Positions 46,736 through 56,037 of a DNA stretch of 64,000 bases are shown here, piece by piece. The DNA comes from JBBRHQ01 sp963781345 (GTDB lineage Bacteria > Actinomycetota > Thermoleophilia > Solirubrobacterales > 70-9), in contig CAWAFQ010000014.1 of NCBI GenBank assembly GCA_963781345.1, positions 62,001-126,000 of the forward strand, given 5' to 3'. The notes under the pieces were generated by a model that searched no databases, was not told the DNA's origin, and saw only the letters and a program-made list of their open reading frames with translations. The position numbers and the translations under genes were made by a program. Each line of letters begins with the position of its first letter. The stretch's first letter is position 1.

Positions 46736-47641
46736 GCGACCTTCGCCCGGGTCCAGTGGTAGACCCGGCCGGGCTCGGGCTCCCAGAGCTCGGCGTCCTC
46801 GGCCCCCGGGAGGGCGGCGATCGCCCGGTACTCCGAGGCCATCGCCACCCAGTCGTCGGTCTCGGCCATCACCGCCGGCTTGCAGGCGATCGGGTCGCGC
46901 AGCACGGCGAAGCCGTCGGCGGTGCCGACGGCGAAGGTGTAGAAGCCGTCGAGGTCGGTGAGGCAGCGCTCGAGGGCGACGTCGAGCCCGTCGCCCTCGC
47001 GCAGACGCCAGGTCAGGTAGCCGGCGGCGACCTCGGAGTCGTTGTCGGTCTGGAACTCGATCCCCTCGCGCCGCAGCGCCCGGCGAAGCCGGTTGTGGTT
47101 GGAGAGCGAGCCGTTGTGGACGAGGCAGAGGTCGAGGCCGGTCGAGAACGGGTGGGAGTGCTCGGTCGTGACCCGGCTCTCGGTCGCCATCCGCGTGTGC
47201 CCGAGGGCGTGGGTCGCGGAGACCTCGGCAAGGCGGAAGCGCTCGATGAACTCACGCGGGTCGCCGGCCTCCTTGTAGATCTCGATCCGCTCGCCGATGC
47301 TCATCACCCGCAGCTCGGGATGGCGCTCGGCCAGCCAGTCGCTGGACCTCGATCGCGTCCCCCTGAACGATCAGCAGTGCGTGGGAGGCGACGATCTCGG
47401 CTTCGCCGACAGCGCCGAAGCTCCCGGCCATCTCCATCGCCAGCTCCGGCCACGGGTAGTCGGACTGCGGTGAGAAGAGCGAGACCTTGCAGGTCCCGGC
47501 GGGCGCCGGGTCCCGGTAGAGGGCGACGCCGGCGCTGTCGGGCCCGCGCTCGGCGAGCTGGGTGAGCATTGCGCCGAGGTGGGCGCCGAGGGATTCCTCG
47601 ATGCTTCCGGATTTAGAGAAGAGGCCGGCGATACCGCACAT
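46732..47641 (-). CDS. mgsA: N-methylglutamate synthase subunit A-like (class II glutamine amidotransferase, GlxB type), one frameshift
   Basis: ATG 47641 gives MCGIAGLFSKSG, with Cys2 the N-terminal nucleophile of class II amidotransferases, and LAERGPDSAGVALY soon after. One extra base near 47342 shifts the frame; the rest reads MSIGERIEIYKEAGDPREFI, ATHALGHTRMATESRVTTEH, SHPFSTGLDLCLVHNGSLSN and FQTDNDSEVAAGYLTWRL. About 302 codons, as for MgsA/GlxB. It would hydrolyse the gamma-glutamyl amide bond and channel the amine. It follows the gmaS-like gene by 15 nt. Confidence 0.87.
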
Positions 47642-47656
47642 CGTCGAGGCCCGTCC

Positions 47657-49027
47657 TCAGGAGAGCTGCAGGTAGCGGTCGATTTCCCACTTGGTGATCT
47701 GCTCGTGCGCCATCTGCCACTCGCGGCGCTTGCACTTGATGAAGTAATCGACGTAGTCGCCGTCGCGGACCTTGCCGAGGGCCTTTCGCAGCACCTCATC
47801 GGACTCGAGCTCGCGGGTCGCGTCGAGCAGGTTGGCGGGAAGCGTCTCGATCCCCATCTTCGCGCGGTCCTCTACGCCGGTCTGGTACATGTTGCCGGTC
47901 GTCGGGTCGCCCGGGTCGATCCCGTTCTCGATCCCGTCGAGCCCCGCCGCCAGCACCGCCGTCGCCGCAAGGTAGGGGTTGCAGGCGCCGTCGACTGTGC
48001 GGTCCTCGATCCGCCCGTGAGCGGGGACGCGGAGCATCACCGTCCGGTTGTTCCAGCCGTAGGTGACGTAGGCCGGCGCCCAGGTGGCGCCGCTCGTCGG
48101 CGCCCCGATGACCAGCCGCTTGTAGGAGCCGACCGTGGGAGCGGTGAGGGCGATGTAGGCCTTGGCGTGCTTCTTCAGCCCGCCGATGAAGTGATAGCCC
48201 TTCTCGCTGATGCCGAGGCCGTGCTTGTCGTCCTTGGGGTCGGCGAGCAGGACGTTGGTCTCGCCGTCCCAGAGGCTCATGTGCATGTGGCAGCCGTTGC
48301 CGGTCAGGTGTGCGAATGGCTTCGGCATGAAGGTGGCGATCAGGCCGCGCTCCTGAGCCATCGCCTCGACCATGTAGCGGTAGAAGACCGCGCGGTCGCT
48401 CGAGGTCAGCGGGTCGGCGGGAGCCCAGTTCTGCTCGAACTGGCCGTTGGCGTCCTCGTGATCGGTCGCGTACATGCCCCAGCCGAGCGAGTTGACATTG
48501 CGCATCACCTCGGTGACGAAGTCGAAGGAGCGGGTCAGGGCGCGGATGTCGTAGCAGGGCTGCTCGAGGTCGTCGAGCTGATCGGCAATCTCGATCCCGC
48601 CGTCCTCGGTCTTGCGGACCAGGAAGTACTCGAGCTCGTAGCCGATCATGAACTGGTAGCCGGCGTCCTCGCAGCGCTCCATCTGGTGGCGCAGGATGGT
48701 CCGCGGGCAGTAGGGCCACTCCTCGCCCTCGACCGTGACGTCGGAGGCGAACCAGCCGACGTTCGGCTTCCACGGGAGCCTCGTAAAGGAGCCGGCGTCG
48801 GGCATCGCGATCATGTCCGGGTCGTCGGGCTGCTGGCCGATGTCGCCGGCGGCGTAGCCGGCGAACCCGGCGCCGTCGCTGAAGAGGTCGTCGATCTTCT
48901 CGGACGGGATCAGCTTGGCGCTCGGCCTGGCGTGCATGTCGACGAAGTTGGCGAAGAGGAACTCGATCCCCTCGTCGGCAACCGTCTTGCGAACATCGTC
49001 TTCTGTGGGGCGGTTTTCTGCGCTCAT
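47657..49027 (-). CDS. gmaS: Type III glutamine synthetase-like, probable gamma-glutamylmethylamide synthetase
   Basis: 456 residues from ATG 49027; upstream codons are not conserved in character. Glutamine synthetase features: FVDMHARPSAKLIPSEKIDD near the start, YELEYFLVRK (metal ligands), NGCHMHMSLWDGETNVL, a PTVGSYKRLVIGAPTSGATW loop and NRTVMLRVPAHGRIEDRTVD. It belongs to the GlnT/type III group that includes GmaS, which joins methylamine to glutamate using ATP. The adjacent mgsABC and divergent oxidase genes favour GmaS over ammonia-using GlnT, but sequence alone cannot settle the substrate. It is the first gene of the leftward operon. Confidence 0.82.
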   Translation of the reverse strand: MSAENRPTEDDVRKTVADEGIEFLFANFVDMHARPSAKLIPSEKIDDLFSDGAGFAGYAAGDIGQQPDDPDMIAMPDAGSFTRLPWKPNVGWFASDVTVEGEEWPYCPRTILRHQMERCEDAGYQFMIGYELEYFLVRKTEDGGIEIADQLDDLEQPCYDIRALTRSFDFVTEVMRNVNSLGWGMYATDHEDANGQFEQNWAPADPLTSSDRAVFYRYMVEAMAQERGLIATFMPKPFAHLTGNGCHMHMSLWDGETNVLLADPKDDKHGLGISEKGYHFIGGLKKHAKAYIALTAPTVGSYKRLVIGAPTSGATWAPAYVTYGWNNRTVMLRVPAHGRIEDRTVDGACNPYLAATAVLAAGLDGIENGIDPGDPTTGNMYQTGVEDRAKMGIETLPANLLDATRELESDEVLRKALGKVRDGDYVDYFIKCKRREWQMAHEQITKWEIDRYLQLS

Positions 49028-49221
49028 ACCTGGATGTATCTCACATAGGGGCCTGCGTGGCAATGGACTGCAAAGCCAGAATTTGGGGGGAACATATGTG
49101 GGGTCGGCACATGAAGGTGCCCCCGCGCGATTGCGCCACGCATCCGCTGTGCGCGCGCCGGATCGGCCACCTCTTGCGTCGTTGTACCAATTTGTCTAGT
49201 GTTGTGGCTGAGACCGAACTG
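49028..49221. promoter_or_regulatory. Divergent promoter region of the NMG pathway
   Basis: This 194-bp gap separates the two pathway arms and must hold both promoters. Visible sites: the palindrome ACATATGT at 49092-49099; an ATGT-ATCTC-ACAT inverted repeat near 49032-49048 close to gmaS; and TTGTACCAATTTGTCTAG at 49182-49199, whose GTCTAG core resembles half of the GTNTANAC operator of HutC-type GntR regulators. A poor -35/-10 pair (TTGCGT at 49174, TAGTGT at 49197, 17-nt spacing) overlaps it. A HutC-type regulator gene closes the rightward arm. Site assignments are inference. Confidence 0.5.
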
Positions 49222-49485
49222 ATGTCGTTCCTGCTGACCTGTCCGAACTGCGGCGTGCGCGAGGTGACCGACTTCGCCTACGGCGGCGAGGTCGTGCCCC
49301 GGCCGAAGAGCAAGCCGAGCGAGCGCGAGCTCAACACCTACAACTACTTCCGCCGAAACGTCGCCGGGGTGCAGCGGGAGTGGTGGTATCACCGCTCCGG
49401 CTGCCGCGCCTGGTTCCTCGCCGAGCGCGACACGACGACGAACGAGGTCAGCTGGGTCGGCCTGCCGGGGAGCGAGGAGCGGTGA
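49222..49485 (+). CDS. soxD: N-methylglutamate dehydrogenase / sarcosine oxidase delta subunit
   Basis: 87 residues from ATG 49222; GTG 49204 would add six residues. SoxD family marks are the zinc-binding LLTCPNCGVREVTDFAYGG near the start, then YNYFRRNVAGVQREWWYHRS and GCRAWFLAERDTTTNEV. It is a small structural subunit of the heterotetrameric oxidase. Its stop overlaps the alpha subunit start (GTGA). In NMG gene clusters the homologue is one of the MgdABCD subunits. Confidence 0.9.
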   Translation: MSFLLTCPNCGVREVTDFAYGGEVVPRPKSKPSERELNTYNYFRRNVAGVQREWWYHRSGCRAWFLAERDTTTNEVSWVGLPGSEER

Positions 49486-52364
49486 GCCGGCTGCCGCAGC
49501 GCCCCGGCGAGCGGATCAACCGGGGCCGCGAGATCGAGTTCAGCTTCGACGGCAAGCCGGTGAGCGCCTTCGAGGGCGACACGATCGGCTCGGCCCTGCA
49601 CGCCTCGGGCCGCAAGGTGATCTCCCGAAGCTTCAAGTACCACCGGCCGCGCGGGCTGCTCTGCTGCGCGGGTCAGTGCCCGAACTGCATGGTCGAGGTG
49701 GATGGATGGCCGGGGGTGCGGGCCTGCACCGAGCAGGTGCGGGAGGGGATGGAGGTCTCGCACATGAACGCGAGGCCTTCGCTCGAGTTCGACGTCATGC
49801 GTGCCACCGACATCTTCGGCACCCGCCTGACCCCACCCGGCTTCTACTACAAGACCTTCATCAGGCCGCGGCGGCTGTGGCCGCTCTATGAGAAGTTCCT
49901 GCGCAACGCAGCCGGGCTCGGAAAGCTGCGGCGCCGCCAGGCTGATCGCGAGTGGCGCACCGAGTACCGGCGCCGACATGCCGACGTGCTGGTGATCGGC
50001 GGTGGGGTCTGTGGCGTGGCCGCCGCCCTGCGCGCCGCCGAGATCGGTGCCGACGTCGTCCTCGCCGACGACGGCCCCGAGCTTGGCGGGTCGGGACTCG
50101 CCTCGGGAACCTCGCCGGCGGCCGGCGAGCTCGCGCAGGGACTCGCCGCGGCCGGGGTCGAGGTCCTGGCTCCGGCGGCAGCGCTCGGGTTCTTCGACGG
50201 GATCGTCCCGGTCTGGTCCGGAAGCACGCTGCACCAGGTCCGCGCCGAGCGACACATCGCCGCCACCGGCTCGATCGAGCAGCCGATGATCTTCGAGGGC
50301 AACGACCTTCCCGGCGTGATGCTCTGCTCGGGGGCCGAGCGGCTCGCCGCCCTCTACGGAGTCCGCCCGGGCCGCTCGGCCGTGATCGCGACGACCGGCG
50401 ATCGCGGCCTCGAGGCCGCCCTCTCGCTCGACCGCCTCGGGGTCGAGATCGTCGCCGTCGCCGACGCCCGGCCAGAGGGCGCCCGCTTAGAGCTGACCGA
50501 GGGCCTCGCCGCGGCGGGGATTCCGCATCTGCGGGGCGCGACGGTGGTCAGGGCGATCGGCCGCAAGCAGGTCAAGGGTGTCGTCGTCGCCGATCTCGAC
50601 GGCGAAGGCCACATGGTCGCGGGTACCGAACGCGGCCTCAATTGCGACCTGGTCGCCGTCTCCGGCGGCTTCGTCCCGGCGACGTCCCTGCTGCTTCAGG
50701 CCGGCGCCAAGGCGCGCTGGGACGATCAGACCGGCGCCTACCTTCCCGAGGATCCGCCCGCGGGAATCATCGCCGCCGGAGCGGTGGCCGGGCACGGGTC
50801 CCCGGGCGAGGCGGCGCTCTCGGGCTCGGTCACCGGCGCTGAGGCGGCGCTCTCGATCGGGCTCGGAGAGGAGGCAGATCGCGAACGCCTCGAGACCGAG
50901 CGCGCGGAGCTGGCGCGGGCCGGCGAGCCGTCCGAGGTGAGGATGCCTGCTGCGGCGAGCGGAGCTCCGGGCCGCCGCGACAAGTGCTTCGCCTGCATCT
51001 GCGAGGACGTCACCACCAAGGACATCGACTACGCGATCGACGAGGGCTTCGACTCGATCGAGCTTCTGAAGCGCTACACGACCGTGACCATGGGTCCGTG
51101 CCAGGGGCGGATGTGCCAGCTCGCCTCAATCCGCCGGATGGCCGAGCACACCGGCTCTTCGGTGGCCGATGTCGGCCTGACCACGGCCCGCCCGCCGTGG
51201 TCGACGGTCCCGCTCGGCGTCCTCGCCGGGCGCCCGTTCGAGCCCGCCAAGCGCTCCGCCGTCCACGGCCGGCATCGCGAGCTCGGCGGCAACGTCCTCT
51301 GGGCTGGCGACTGGCGCCGTCCCTACGACTACGGGGATCCCGAGGGCGAGACGATGGCCGTCCACGACGGTGCGGGGCTGATCGACGTCTCCACCCTCGG
51401 CAAGCTGATCGTCAGCGGGCCCGAGGCCGGGGCCTTCCTCAACCGCCTCTACCCGAACCGCTTCGACAACCTCAAGCCCGGCCGGATCCGCTACGGGGTC
51501 CTCGGCGACGACGCCGGCAGGATCACCGACGACGGCACCATCTGCCGCCTCGACGACGACTCCTTCTACGTCACCACGACCTCCAGCGGCGCCGACGCCG
51601 TCGAGAGCTGGTTCTCCTGGTGGCTGGCGGAGTGGAAGATGGAGGTAAAGCTCACCGACGTCAGCCAGGGGCTTTCAGCATTTAACCTCGCCGGCCCAGG
51701 GTCGCGGGAGATCATCTCCGGGCTCACCGACCTCGACTGCTCCAACGACTCGTTCGCCTACCTCGACGGCAAGCGGGCGCACGTCGCCGGGGTGCCGTGC
51801 CTGATGCTGCGGATCGGCTTCGTCGGCGAGCTCGGCTACGAGCTGCACTGTCCCGGCCCCCTGGCGGAGGGCCTCTGGGACGCGCTCCTCGCGGCCGGCG
51901 CAGAGCACGGGATCAGGCCGTTCGGGCTCGAGCCACAGAGGATTCTGCGGCTGCAGAAGCTCCACATCCTCGTCGGCCAGGACACCGACGCCGAGTCGAA
52001 CCCGCTCGAGGCGGCGATGCCCTGGATCGTCAAGTTCGACAAGGAGGAGGACTTCATCGGCCGCTGGGCGCTGGAGGCGGTCGCCGAGCGCGGCGACGAG
52101 AACAAGCTGGTCGGCTTCAGCGTCGCCGGCGGCGCGGTGCCGACCGAGGGAGCCGCCGTCGTCGTCGAAGGGCGCCCGGTGGGACGGGTGACCTCATCGC
52201 GGTTCTCGCCCAAGCTCGAGCGCTCGATCGGGATGGCCTGGGTCCCGGCTGAGCTCGCCGAGGACGGAGCCTCGATAACCGTCGCCGACCGCGGCTCGAG
52301 GATCACGGCCGAGGTCCAGACCGCGCCCTTCTACGACCCCGACCAGGAGCTGTTGCGGGGATGA
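49482..52364 (+). CDS. soxA: N-methylglutamate dehydrogenase / sarcosine oxidase alpha subunit
   Basis: 960 residues, GTG overlapping soxD. Domains: N-terminal 2Fe-2S-type Fer2 domain (about 15-95; Cys61, 62, 66, 69, 82 in LLCCAGQCPNCMVEVDGW), FAD/NAD-binding domain (DVLVIGGGVCGVAAALRAAE, about 167-190), a BFD-like Cys cluster near 502-548 (CFACICEDVTTKD, MGPCQGRMCQL), then a glycine-cleavage T-protein-type folate domain (GGNVLWAGDWRRPYDYG, FNLAGPGSREIISGL, MLRIGFVGELGYELHCPGPL). The folate domain traps the released one-carbon unit as 5,10-methylene-THF. No frameshift. Substrate (N-methylglutamate versus sarcosine) is assigned from context. Confidence 0.92.
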   Translation: MSRLPQRPGERINRGREIEFSFDGKPVSAFEGDTIGSALHASGRKVISRSFKYHRPRGLLCCAGQCPNCMVEVDGWPGVRACTEQVREGMEVSHMNARPSLEFDVMRATDIFGTRLTPPGFYYKTFIRPRRLWPLYEKFLRNAAGLGKLRRRQADREWRTEYRRRHADVLVIGGGVCGVAAALRAAEIGADVVLADDGPELGGSGLASGTSPAAGELAQGLAAAGVEVLAPAAALGFFDGIVPVWSGSTLHQVRAERHIAATGSIEQPMIFEGNDLPGVMLCSGAERLAALYGVRPGRSAVIATTGDRGLEAALSLDRLGVEIVAVADARPEGARLELTEGLAAAGIPHLRGATVVRAIGRKQVKGVVVADLDGEGHMVAGTERGLNCDLVAVSGGFVPATSLLLQAGAKARWDDQTGAYLPEDPPAGIIAAGAVAGHGSPGEAALSGSVTGAEAALSIGLGEEADRERLETERAELARAGEPSEVRMPAAASGAPGRRDKCFACICEDVTTKDIDYAIDEGFDSIELLKRYTTVTMGPCQGRMCQLASIRRMAEHTGSSVADVGLTTARPPWSTVPLGVLAGRPFEPAKRSAVHGRHRELGGNVLWAGDWRRPYDYGDPEGETMAVHDGAGLIDVSTLGKLIVSGPEAGAFLNRLYPNRFDNLKPGRIRYGVLGDDAGRITDDGTICRLDDDSFYVTTTSSGADAVESWFSWWLAEWKMEVKLTDVSQGLSAFNLAGPGSREIISGLTDLDCSNDSFAYLDGKRAHVAGVPCLMLRIGFVGELGYELHCPGPLAEGLWDALLAAGAEHGIRPFGLEPQRILRLQKLHILVGQDTDAESNPLEAAMPWIVKFDKEEDFIGRWALEAVAERGDENKLVGFSVAGGAVPTEGAAVVVEGRPVGRVTSSRFSPKLERSIGMAWVPAELAEDGASITVADRGSRITAEVQTAPFYDPDQELLRG

Positions 52365-53110
52365 GCCTCGAGTTCCTCGCACCGGACCGCGCCGAGCCGT
52401 TCGAAGGTGGGCGCCCGCTCCTGCGAAGCCCGATCGAGTGGGTGCACCGCGACGCCGGCGCACGCTTCGAACAGGCAGCCGGCTGGAACGTCGTCGCCGG
52501 CTACGGGGCGAGCGGCCGCGAGCGAGCGGCCTGCCGTGAGACCGTCGGCATCGCCGACGCATCCCAGGTTGGCAAGATCGAGCTGCAGGGCGAGCGGGCG
52601 GCGGTCGAGTCGATCGTCGCCGGGCTTGCCGGCGGCACCCGGCTCGAGCCCGGCTCCGCGGCCCTGCGCGACGGCGTCTGGTGGTGCCCGGTCACCGCCG
52701 ATCGGGTGCTGGCGCTGAGCGAGCCGGCGGCGACGGCGGATCTGCGCGGGAGGCTCGAGTCGGCCTCGGCCTCAGCCGCCACGTTCGTCTCCGTCACCGA
52801 GCTGACTGCGGCACTCGGCTCCAACGCCGTGGTCGGCCCGCTTGCACGTGAGGCCTTTTCCCGGACCACGGCACTCGACATGCGCCCCGACCGCTTCGAA
52901 GAGAGCGCCTTCGCTCCGGTCTCTGTGGCGCGCACGCCGGCGATGGTCCTGCGCCAAGGGCGCGAGCGCTACCTGCACCTCTTCGGCGCCGGCTACGCCT
53001 CCTACGTGTGGACCGTCTTCATCGACGCCGTCGAGTCCCTCGGTGGCGCTGCGGTCGGTGCCGAGGCGCTGCGCGCCGCGGGGGGCGGGGAGGTGGGCAC
53101 CGGTGCGTGA
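52361..53110 (+). CDS. soxG: N-methylglutamate dehydrogenase / sarcosine oxidase gamma subunit
   Basis: 249 residues, ATG overlapping the alpha subunit stop (ATGA). It follows the SoxG pattern: a T-protein-like fold with FEQAAGWNVVAGYGASGRER, IADASQVGKIELQGE, VVGPLAREAFSRTTALDMRP and a C-terminal VARTPAMVLRQGRERYLHLF, GAGYASYVWTVFIDAVESLG. It forms part of the heterotetramer interface. It overlaps the beta subunit by 8 nt. Confidence 0.87.
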   Translation: MSLEFLAPDRAEPFEGGRPLLRSPIEWVHRDAGARFEQAAGWNVVAGYGASGRERAACRETVGIADASQVGKIELQGERAAVESIVAGLAGGTRLEPGSAALRDGVWWCPVTADRVLALSEPAATADLRGRLESASASAATFVSVTELTAALGSNAVVGPLAREAFSRTTALDMRPDRFEESAFAPVSVARTPAMVLRQGRERYLHLFGAGYASYVWTVFIDAVESLGGAAVGAEALRAAGGGEVGTGA

Positions 53111-54332
53111 CATCTTCCGAAAGCGACGGATGTGGCGGCCGAAGGGAGAGCTCCGCGACCACTACGACGTGGTCATCATAGGCGGCGGCTCGCACGGTCT
53201 CGCGATCGCCTATTACCTCGCCCGCGACCATGGCATCACCGACGTCTGCATACTCGAGAAGGCCTACATCGGCTCCGGCGCGGCCGGTCGCAACACGACC
53301 ATCCTCCGCTCCAACTACAAGACCCCGGAGGGAGCGCGCTTCTACGACGCATCGGTGAAGCTCTACGAGGGTCTGTCGGCGCAGCTCAACTTCAACCTTC
53401 TCTTCTCCCAGGAGGGTCACCTGACCCTCGCCCACACCGACCGGGCGATGTTCGTGATGACCGAGCGCGCCGAGGTCAACCGGCTGGCCGGGATCGACTC
53501 GCGCGTGATCGGCCGCGAGGAGATCGCGAAGCTGGCGCCGACGATGTCGATGGATGCCGACGCGATCCACCCGGTGATGGGCGCGCTCTACCACCCGCCG
53601 GGCGGGATCATCCGCCACGACGCCGTCGTCTGGGGCCTCGCTCGCTCGGTGGACGCCGCCGGGGTGGAGATCCACCCCTACACGGAGGTGGTCGAGGTCG
53701 AGCGCGGTGAGAACGGAGACGGCCGCCGCGCAACCGGCGTGCGGATCGCCGATGGGCGGCGGATCGGCGCCGGAACCGTGATCAGCGCCACCGCCGGCTG
53801 GAGCTCGACGACGACGGCTATGGCCGGGATCGAGCTGCCGATCACGACCCACATCCTGCAGGCGTTCGTGACCGAGCCGCTGAAGCCGCTGCTCGACGTG
53901 GTCATCGTCTCCTCGCAGATGCACGTCTACATCTCCCAGACCGACCGCGGCGAGTTCCTGATCGGCGCCGAGATCGAGCCCTGGACGACCTACCGCCAGC
54001 TCGGCACCCTCAACTTCCTCCAGGAGGCCTCGCGCCACGCGCTCGAGCTCTTCCCCCAGCTCGAGCGGGCCCGGATGCTCCGCAGCTGGGCCGGCCTCTG
54101 TGACATCAGCCCCGACTTCAGCCCGATCCTCGGCGCCACCGAGCTCGACGGGTTCCTGGTCAGCGCCGGCTGGGGAACCTACGGCTTCAAGGCTGCGCCG
54201 ATTGTCGGCAAGACGCTCGCCGAGCAGGTCGCGACCGGGCGGACGCCGGACCTGATCGAGCCGTTTGCGCTCGAGCGCTTCTACCGCGACCGCCTCGTCT
54301 CCGAGCTCGGTGCCGCGGCCGTCTCACACTGA
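53103..54332 (+). CDS. soxB: N-methylglutamate dehydrogenase / sarcosine oxidase beta subunit (FAD-dependent oxidoreductase)
   Basis: 409 residues from GTG 53103, 8 nt inside soxG. The Rossmann motif is YDVVIIGGGSHGLAIAYYLA, followed by AGRNTTILRSNYKTPEGARF, a D-amino acid oxidase fold with HPPGGIIRHDAVVWGLARS, and the C-terminal WAGLCDISPDFSPILGATEL, SAGWGTYGFKAAPIVGKTLA. It holds the flavin that oxidises the N-methyl group. In most sox operons the order is B-D-A-G; here the beta gene is last (D-A-G-B). Close to SoxB and MgdA-type proteins. Confidence 0.9.
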   Translation: MRDIFRKRRMWRPKGELRDHYDVVIIGGGSHGLAIAYYLARDHGITDVCILEKAYIGSGAAGRNTTILRSNYKTPEGARFYDASVKLYEGLSAQLNFNLLFSQEGHLTLAHTDRAMFVMTERAEVNRLAGIDSRVIGREEIAKLAPTMSMDADAIHPVMGALYHPPGGIIRHDAVVWGLARSVDAAGVEIHPYTEVVEVERGENGDGRRATGVRIADGRRIGAGTVISATAGWSSTTTAMAGIELPITTHILQAFVTEPLKPLLDVVIVSSQMHVYISQTDRGEFLIGAEIEPWTTYRQLGTLNFLQEASRHALELFPQLERARMLRSWAGLCDISPDFSPILGATELDGFLVSAGWGTYGFKAAPIVGKTLAEQVATGRTPDLIEPFALERFYRDRLVSELGAAAVSH

Positions 54333-54356
54333 CCCCAAGGACGAGGAGACCGAATC

Positions 54357-56033
54357 TTGAAGAGCAGCCTGGAAATCGCGCAAGAGGCGCAGCTTCAGCC
54401 GATCGACGCGATCGGCGAGCAGGTCGGCCTCGAGCCGGAGGAGATCGAGCCCTACGGCCGCTACAAGGCCAAGATCTCCCTCGACGCGATCGAGCGCCTC
54501 TCGGGGCGGCCCGACGCGAAGCTGATCTGCGTCGCCGGGATGACGCCGACGAAGGCCGGGGAGGGCAAGACGACGACCTCGGTGGCCTTGACCGAGGGCA
54601 TGGGCCACATCGGCCGCAGCCCGGTGCTGTGCCTGCGCGAGCCCTCGCTCGGCCCGGTCTTCGGGATCAAGGGGGGCGCCGCCGGCGGCGGCTTCGCCCA
54701 GGTCGTGCCGATGGAGGACCTGAACCTCCATTTCACCGGTGACATCCACGCGATCGGCGCCGCCAACAACCTGCTGGCGGCGCTGCTCGACGCCTCGATG
54801 CTGCACGGGAACCCCCACAAGATCGACGCGCTGCGGGTCACCTGGAAGCGTGCGGTGGACATGAACGACAGGGCGCTGAGACAGGTCGCGCTCGGCCTCG
54901 GCGGACCGGCGAACGGCTATCCGCGCGAGTCCGGGTTCGACATCACGGCGGCCTCGGAGGTGATGGCGGTGCTCGCCGTCGCCCGCGACCTCCAGGATCT
55001 CCGGGCCCGGCTCGGGCGGATCACCGCCGGCTACTCGCGTGAGGGTGAGCCGGTGACCGCCGAGGACCTCGGTGCCGCGGGGGCGATGACGGTGCTGCTC
55101 AAGGACGCGATCAAGCCGAACCTGATCCAGACACTCGAGGGGCAGCCGTGCCTGATGCACGCCGGGCCATTCGCCAACATCGCCCACGGCAACTCATCCC
55201 TGATCGCCGACCTGCTCGGCCTCAAGCTCGGCGACTACGTGATCACGGAGTCGGGGTTTGGCTCAGACATGGGGATGGAGAAGTTCTTCGACATCGTCTG
55301 CCGCGCGGGCGGGATCAAGCCCGACGCCGTGGTCCTCGTCGCCACCGTCCGCGCCCTCAAGCACCACGGCGGTCTCGACGATCCTGCGAGCGCGAGCGCG
55401 GCGGAGGGCATGGGGGCGATCGAGTCGGGGATCGCCAACCTCCGCCGCCACCTCGGGATCGTCGCCGAATTCGGGGTGCCGGCGGTGGTCGCGGTCAACC
55501 GCCGGCCCGAGGACAGCGACGAGGAGGTCGAGCTCGTGAAGCGGCTCGCGACCGAGGCCGGAGCATTCGCGGCAGCGGTCAGCGACGGCTTCGCCCGAGG
55601 CGGCGAGGGCTCCGCCGAGCTGGCCGAGGCGGTCGTCGCCGCGGCCGATGAGCCCAACGACTTCCACCTGCTCTACGAGGACGGAGCCTCGATCAAGGAG
55701 AAGATCGAGGCCGTCGCCACCCGCGTTTACGGCGCCGCCGAGGTCGTCTACTACCTGGAGGCTGAGAAGAAGATCGAGCAGTTCAACCAGGAGGGCCTGG
55801 CCGGGCTCCCGGTCTGCATGGCGAAGACGCCGCTCTCGCTCACCTCCGACCCGGAGATGCTCGGAGCGCCGACCGGCTTCAAGCTTCCGGTCCGCGACGT
55901 TCGCGCCTACACCGGCGCCGGCTGGCTGGTGCCGCTGTGCGGCGCGATCCAGCAGATGCCCGGCCTCGGCAGGACTCCGGCGGCCTTCGACGTCGACGTC
56001 GACGCCGAGGGGCGCACCGTCGGGTTGTTCTGA
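54357..56033 (+). CDS. fhs: Formate-tetrahydrofolate ligase
   Basis: 558 residues from a TTG preceded by AGGACGAGGAG. The ATP-binding signature is MTPTKAGEGKTTTSVALTEG; other family blocks are EPSLGPVFGIKGGAAGGGFA, DLNLHFTGDIHAIGAANNLL, ESGFGSDMGMEKFFDIVCR and VPVCMAKT-type AGLPVCMAKTPLSLTSDP. It interconverts formate plus THF and 10-formyl-THF with ATP. Beside the oxidase and formate dehydrogenase, the likely direction is release of formate with ATP gain, the oxidative methylotrophy direction (inference). Reading frame clean, 24 nt after soxB. Confidence 0.95.
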   Translation: MKSSLEIAQEAQLQPIDAIGEQVGLEPEEIEPYGRYKAKISLDAIERLSGRPDAKLICVAGMTPTKAGEGKTTTSVALTEGMGHIGRSPVLCLREPSLGPVFGIKGGAAGGGFAQVVPMEDLNLHFTGDIHAIGAANNLLAALLDASMLHGNPHKIDALRVTWKRAVDMNDRALRQVALGLGGPANGYPRESGFDITAASEVMAVLAVARDLQDLRARLGRITAGYSREGEPVTAEDLGAAGAMTVLLKDAIKPNLIQTLEGQPCLMHAGPFANIAHGNSSLIADLLGLKLGDYVITESGFGSDMGMEKFFDIVCRAGGIKPDAVVLVATVRALKHHGGLDDPASASAAEGMGAIESGIANLRRHLGIVAEFGVPAVVAVNRRPEDSDEEVELVKRLATEAGAFAAAVSDGFARGGEGSAELAEAVVAAADEPNDFHLLYEDGASIKEKIEAVATRVYGAAEVVYYLEAEKKIEQFNQEGLAGLPVCMAKTPLSLTSDPEMLGAPTGFKLPVRDVRAYTGAGWLVPLCGAIQQMPGLGRTPAAFDVDVDAEGRTVGLF

Positions 56034-56037
56034 GGCC

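Noticed and set aside
44652..47641. Ordinary glutamate synthase (GltB) split by frameshifts
   Set aside because: The three parts are separate genes with their own coupled starts, and the gltB linker regions and gltD are missing; adjacency to the GmaS-like and oxidase genes fits MgsABC/GlxBCD.
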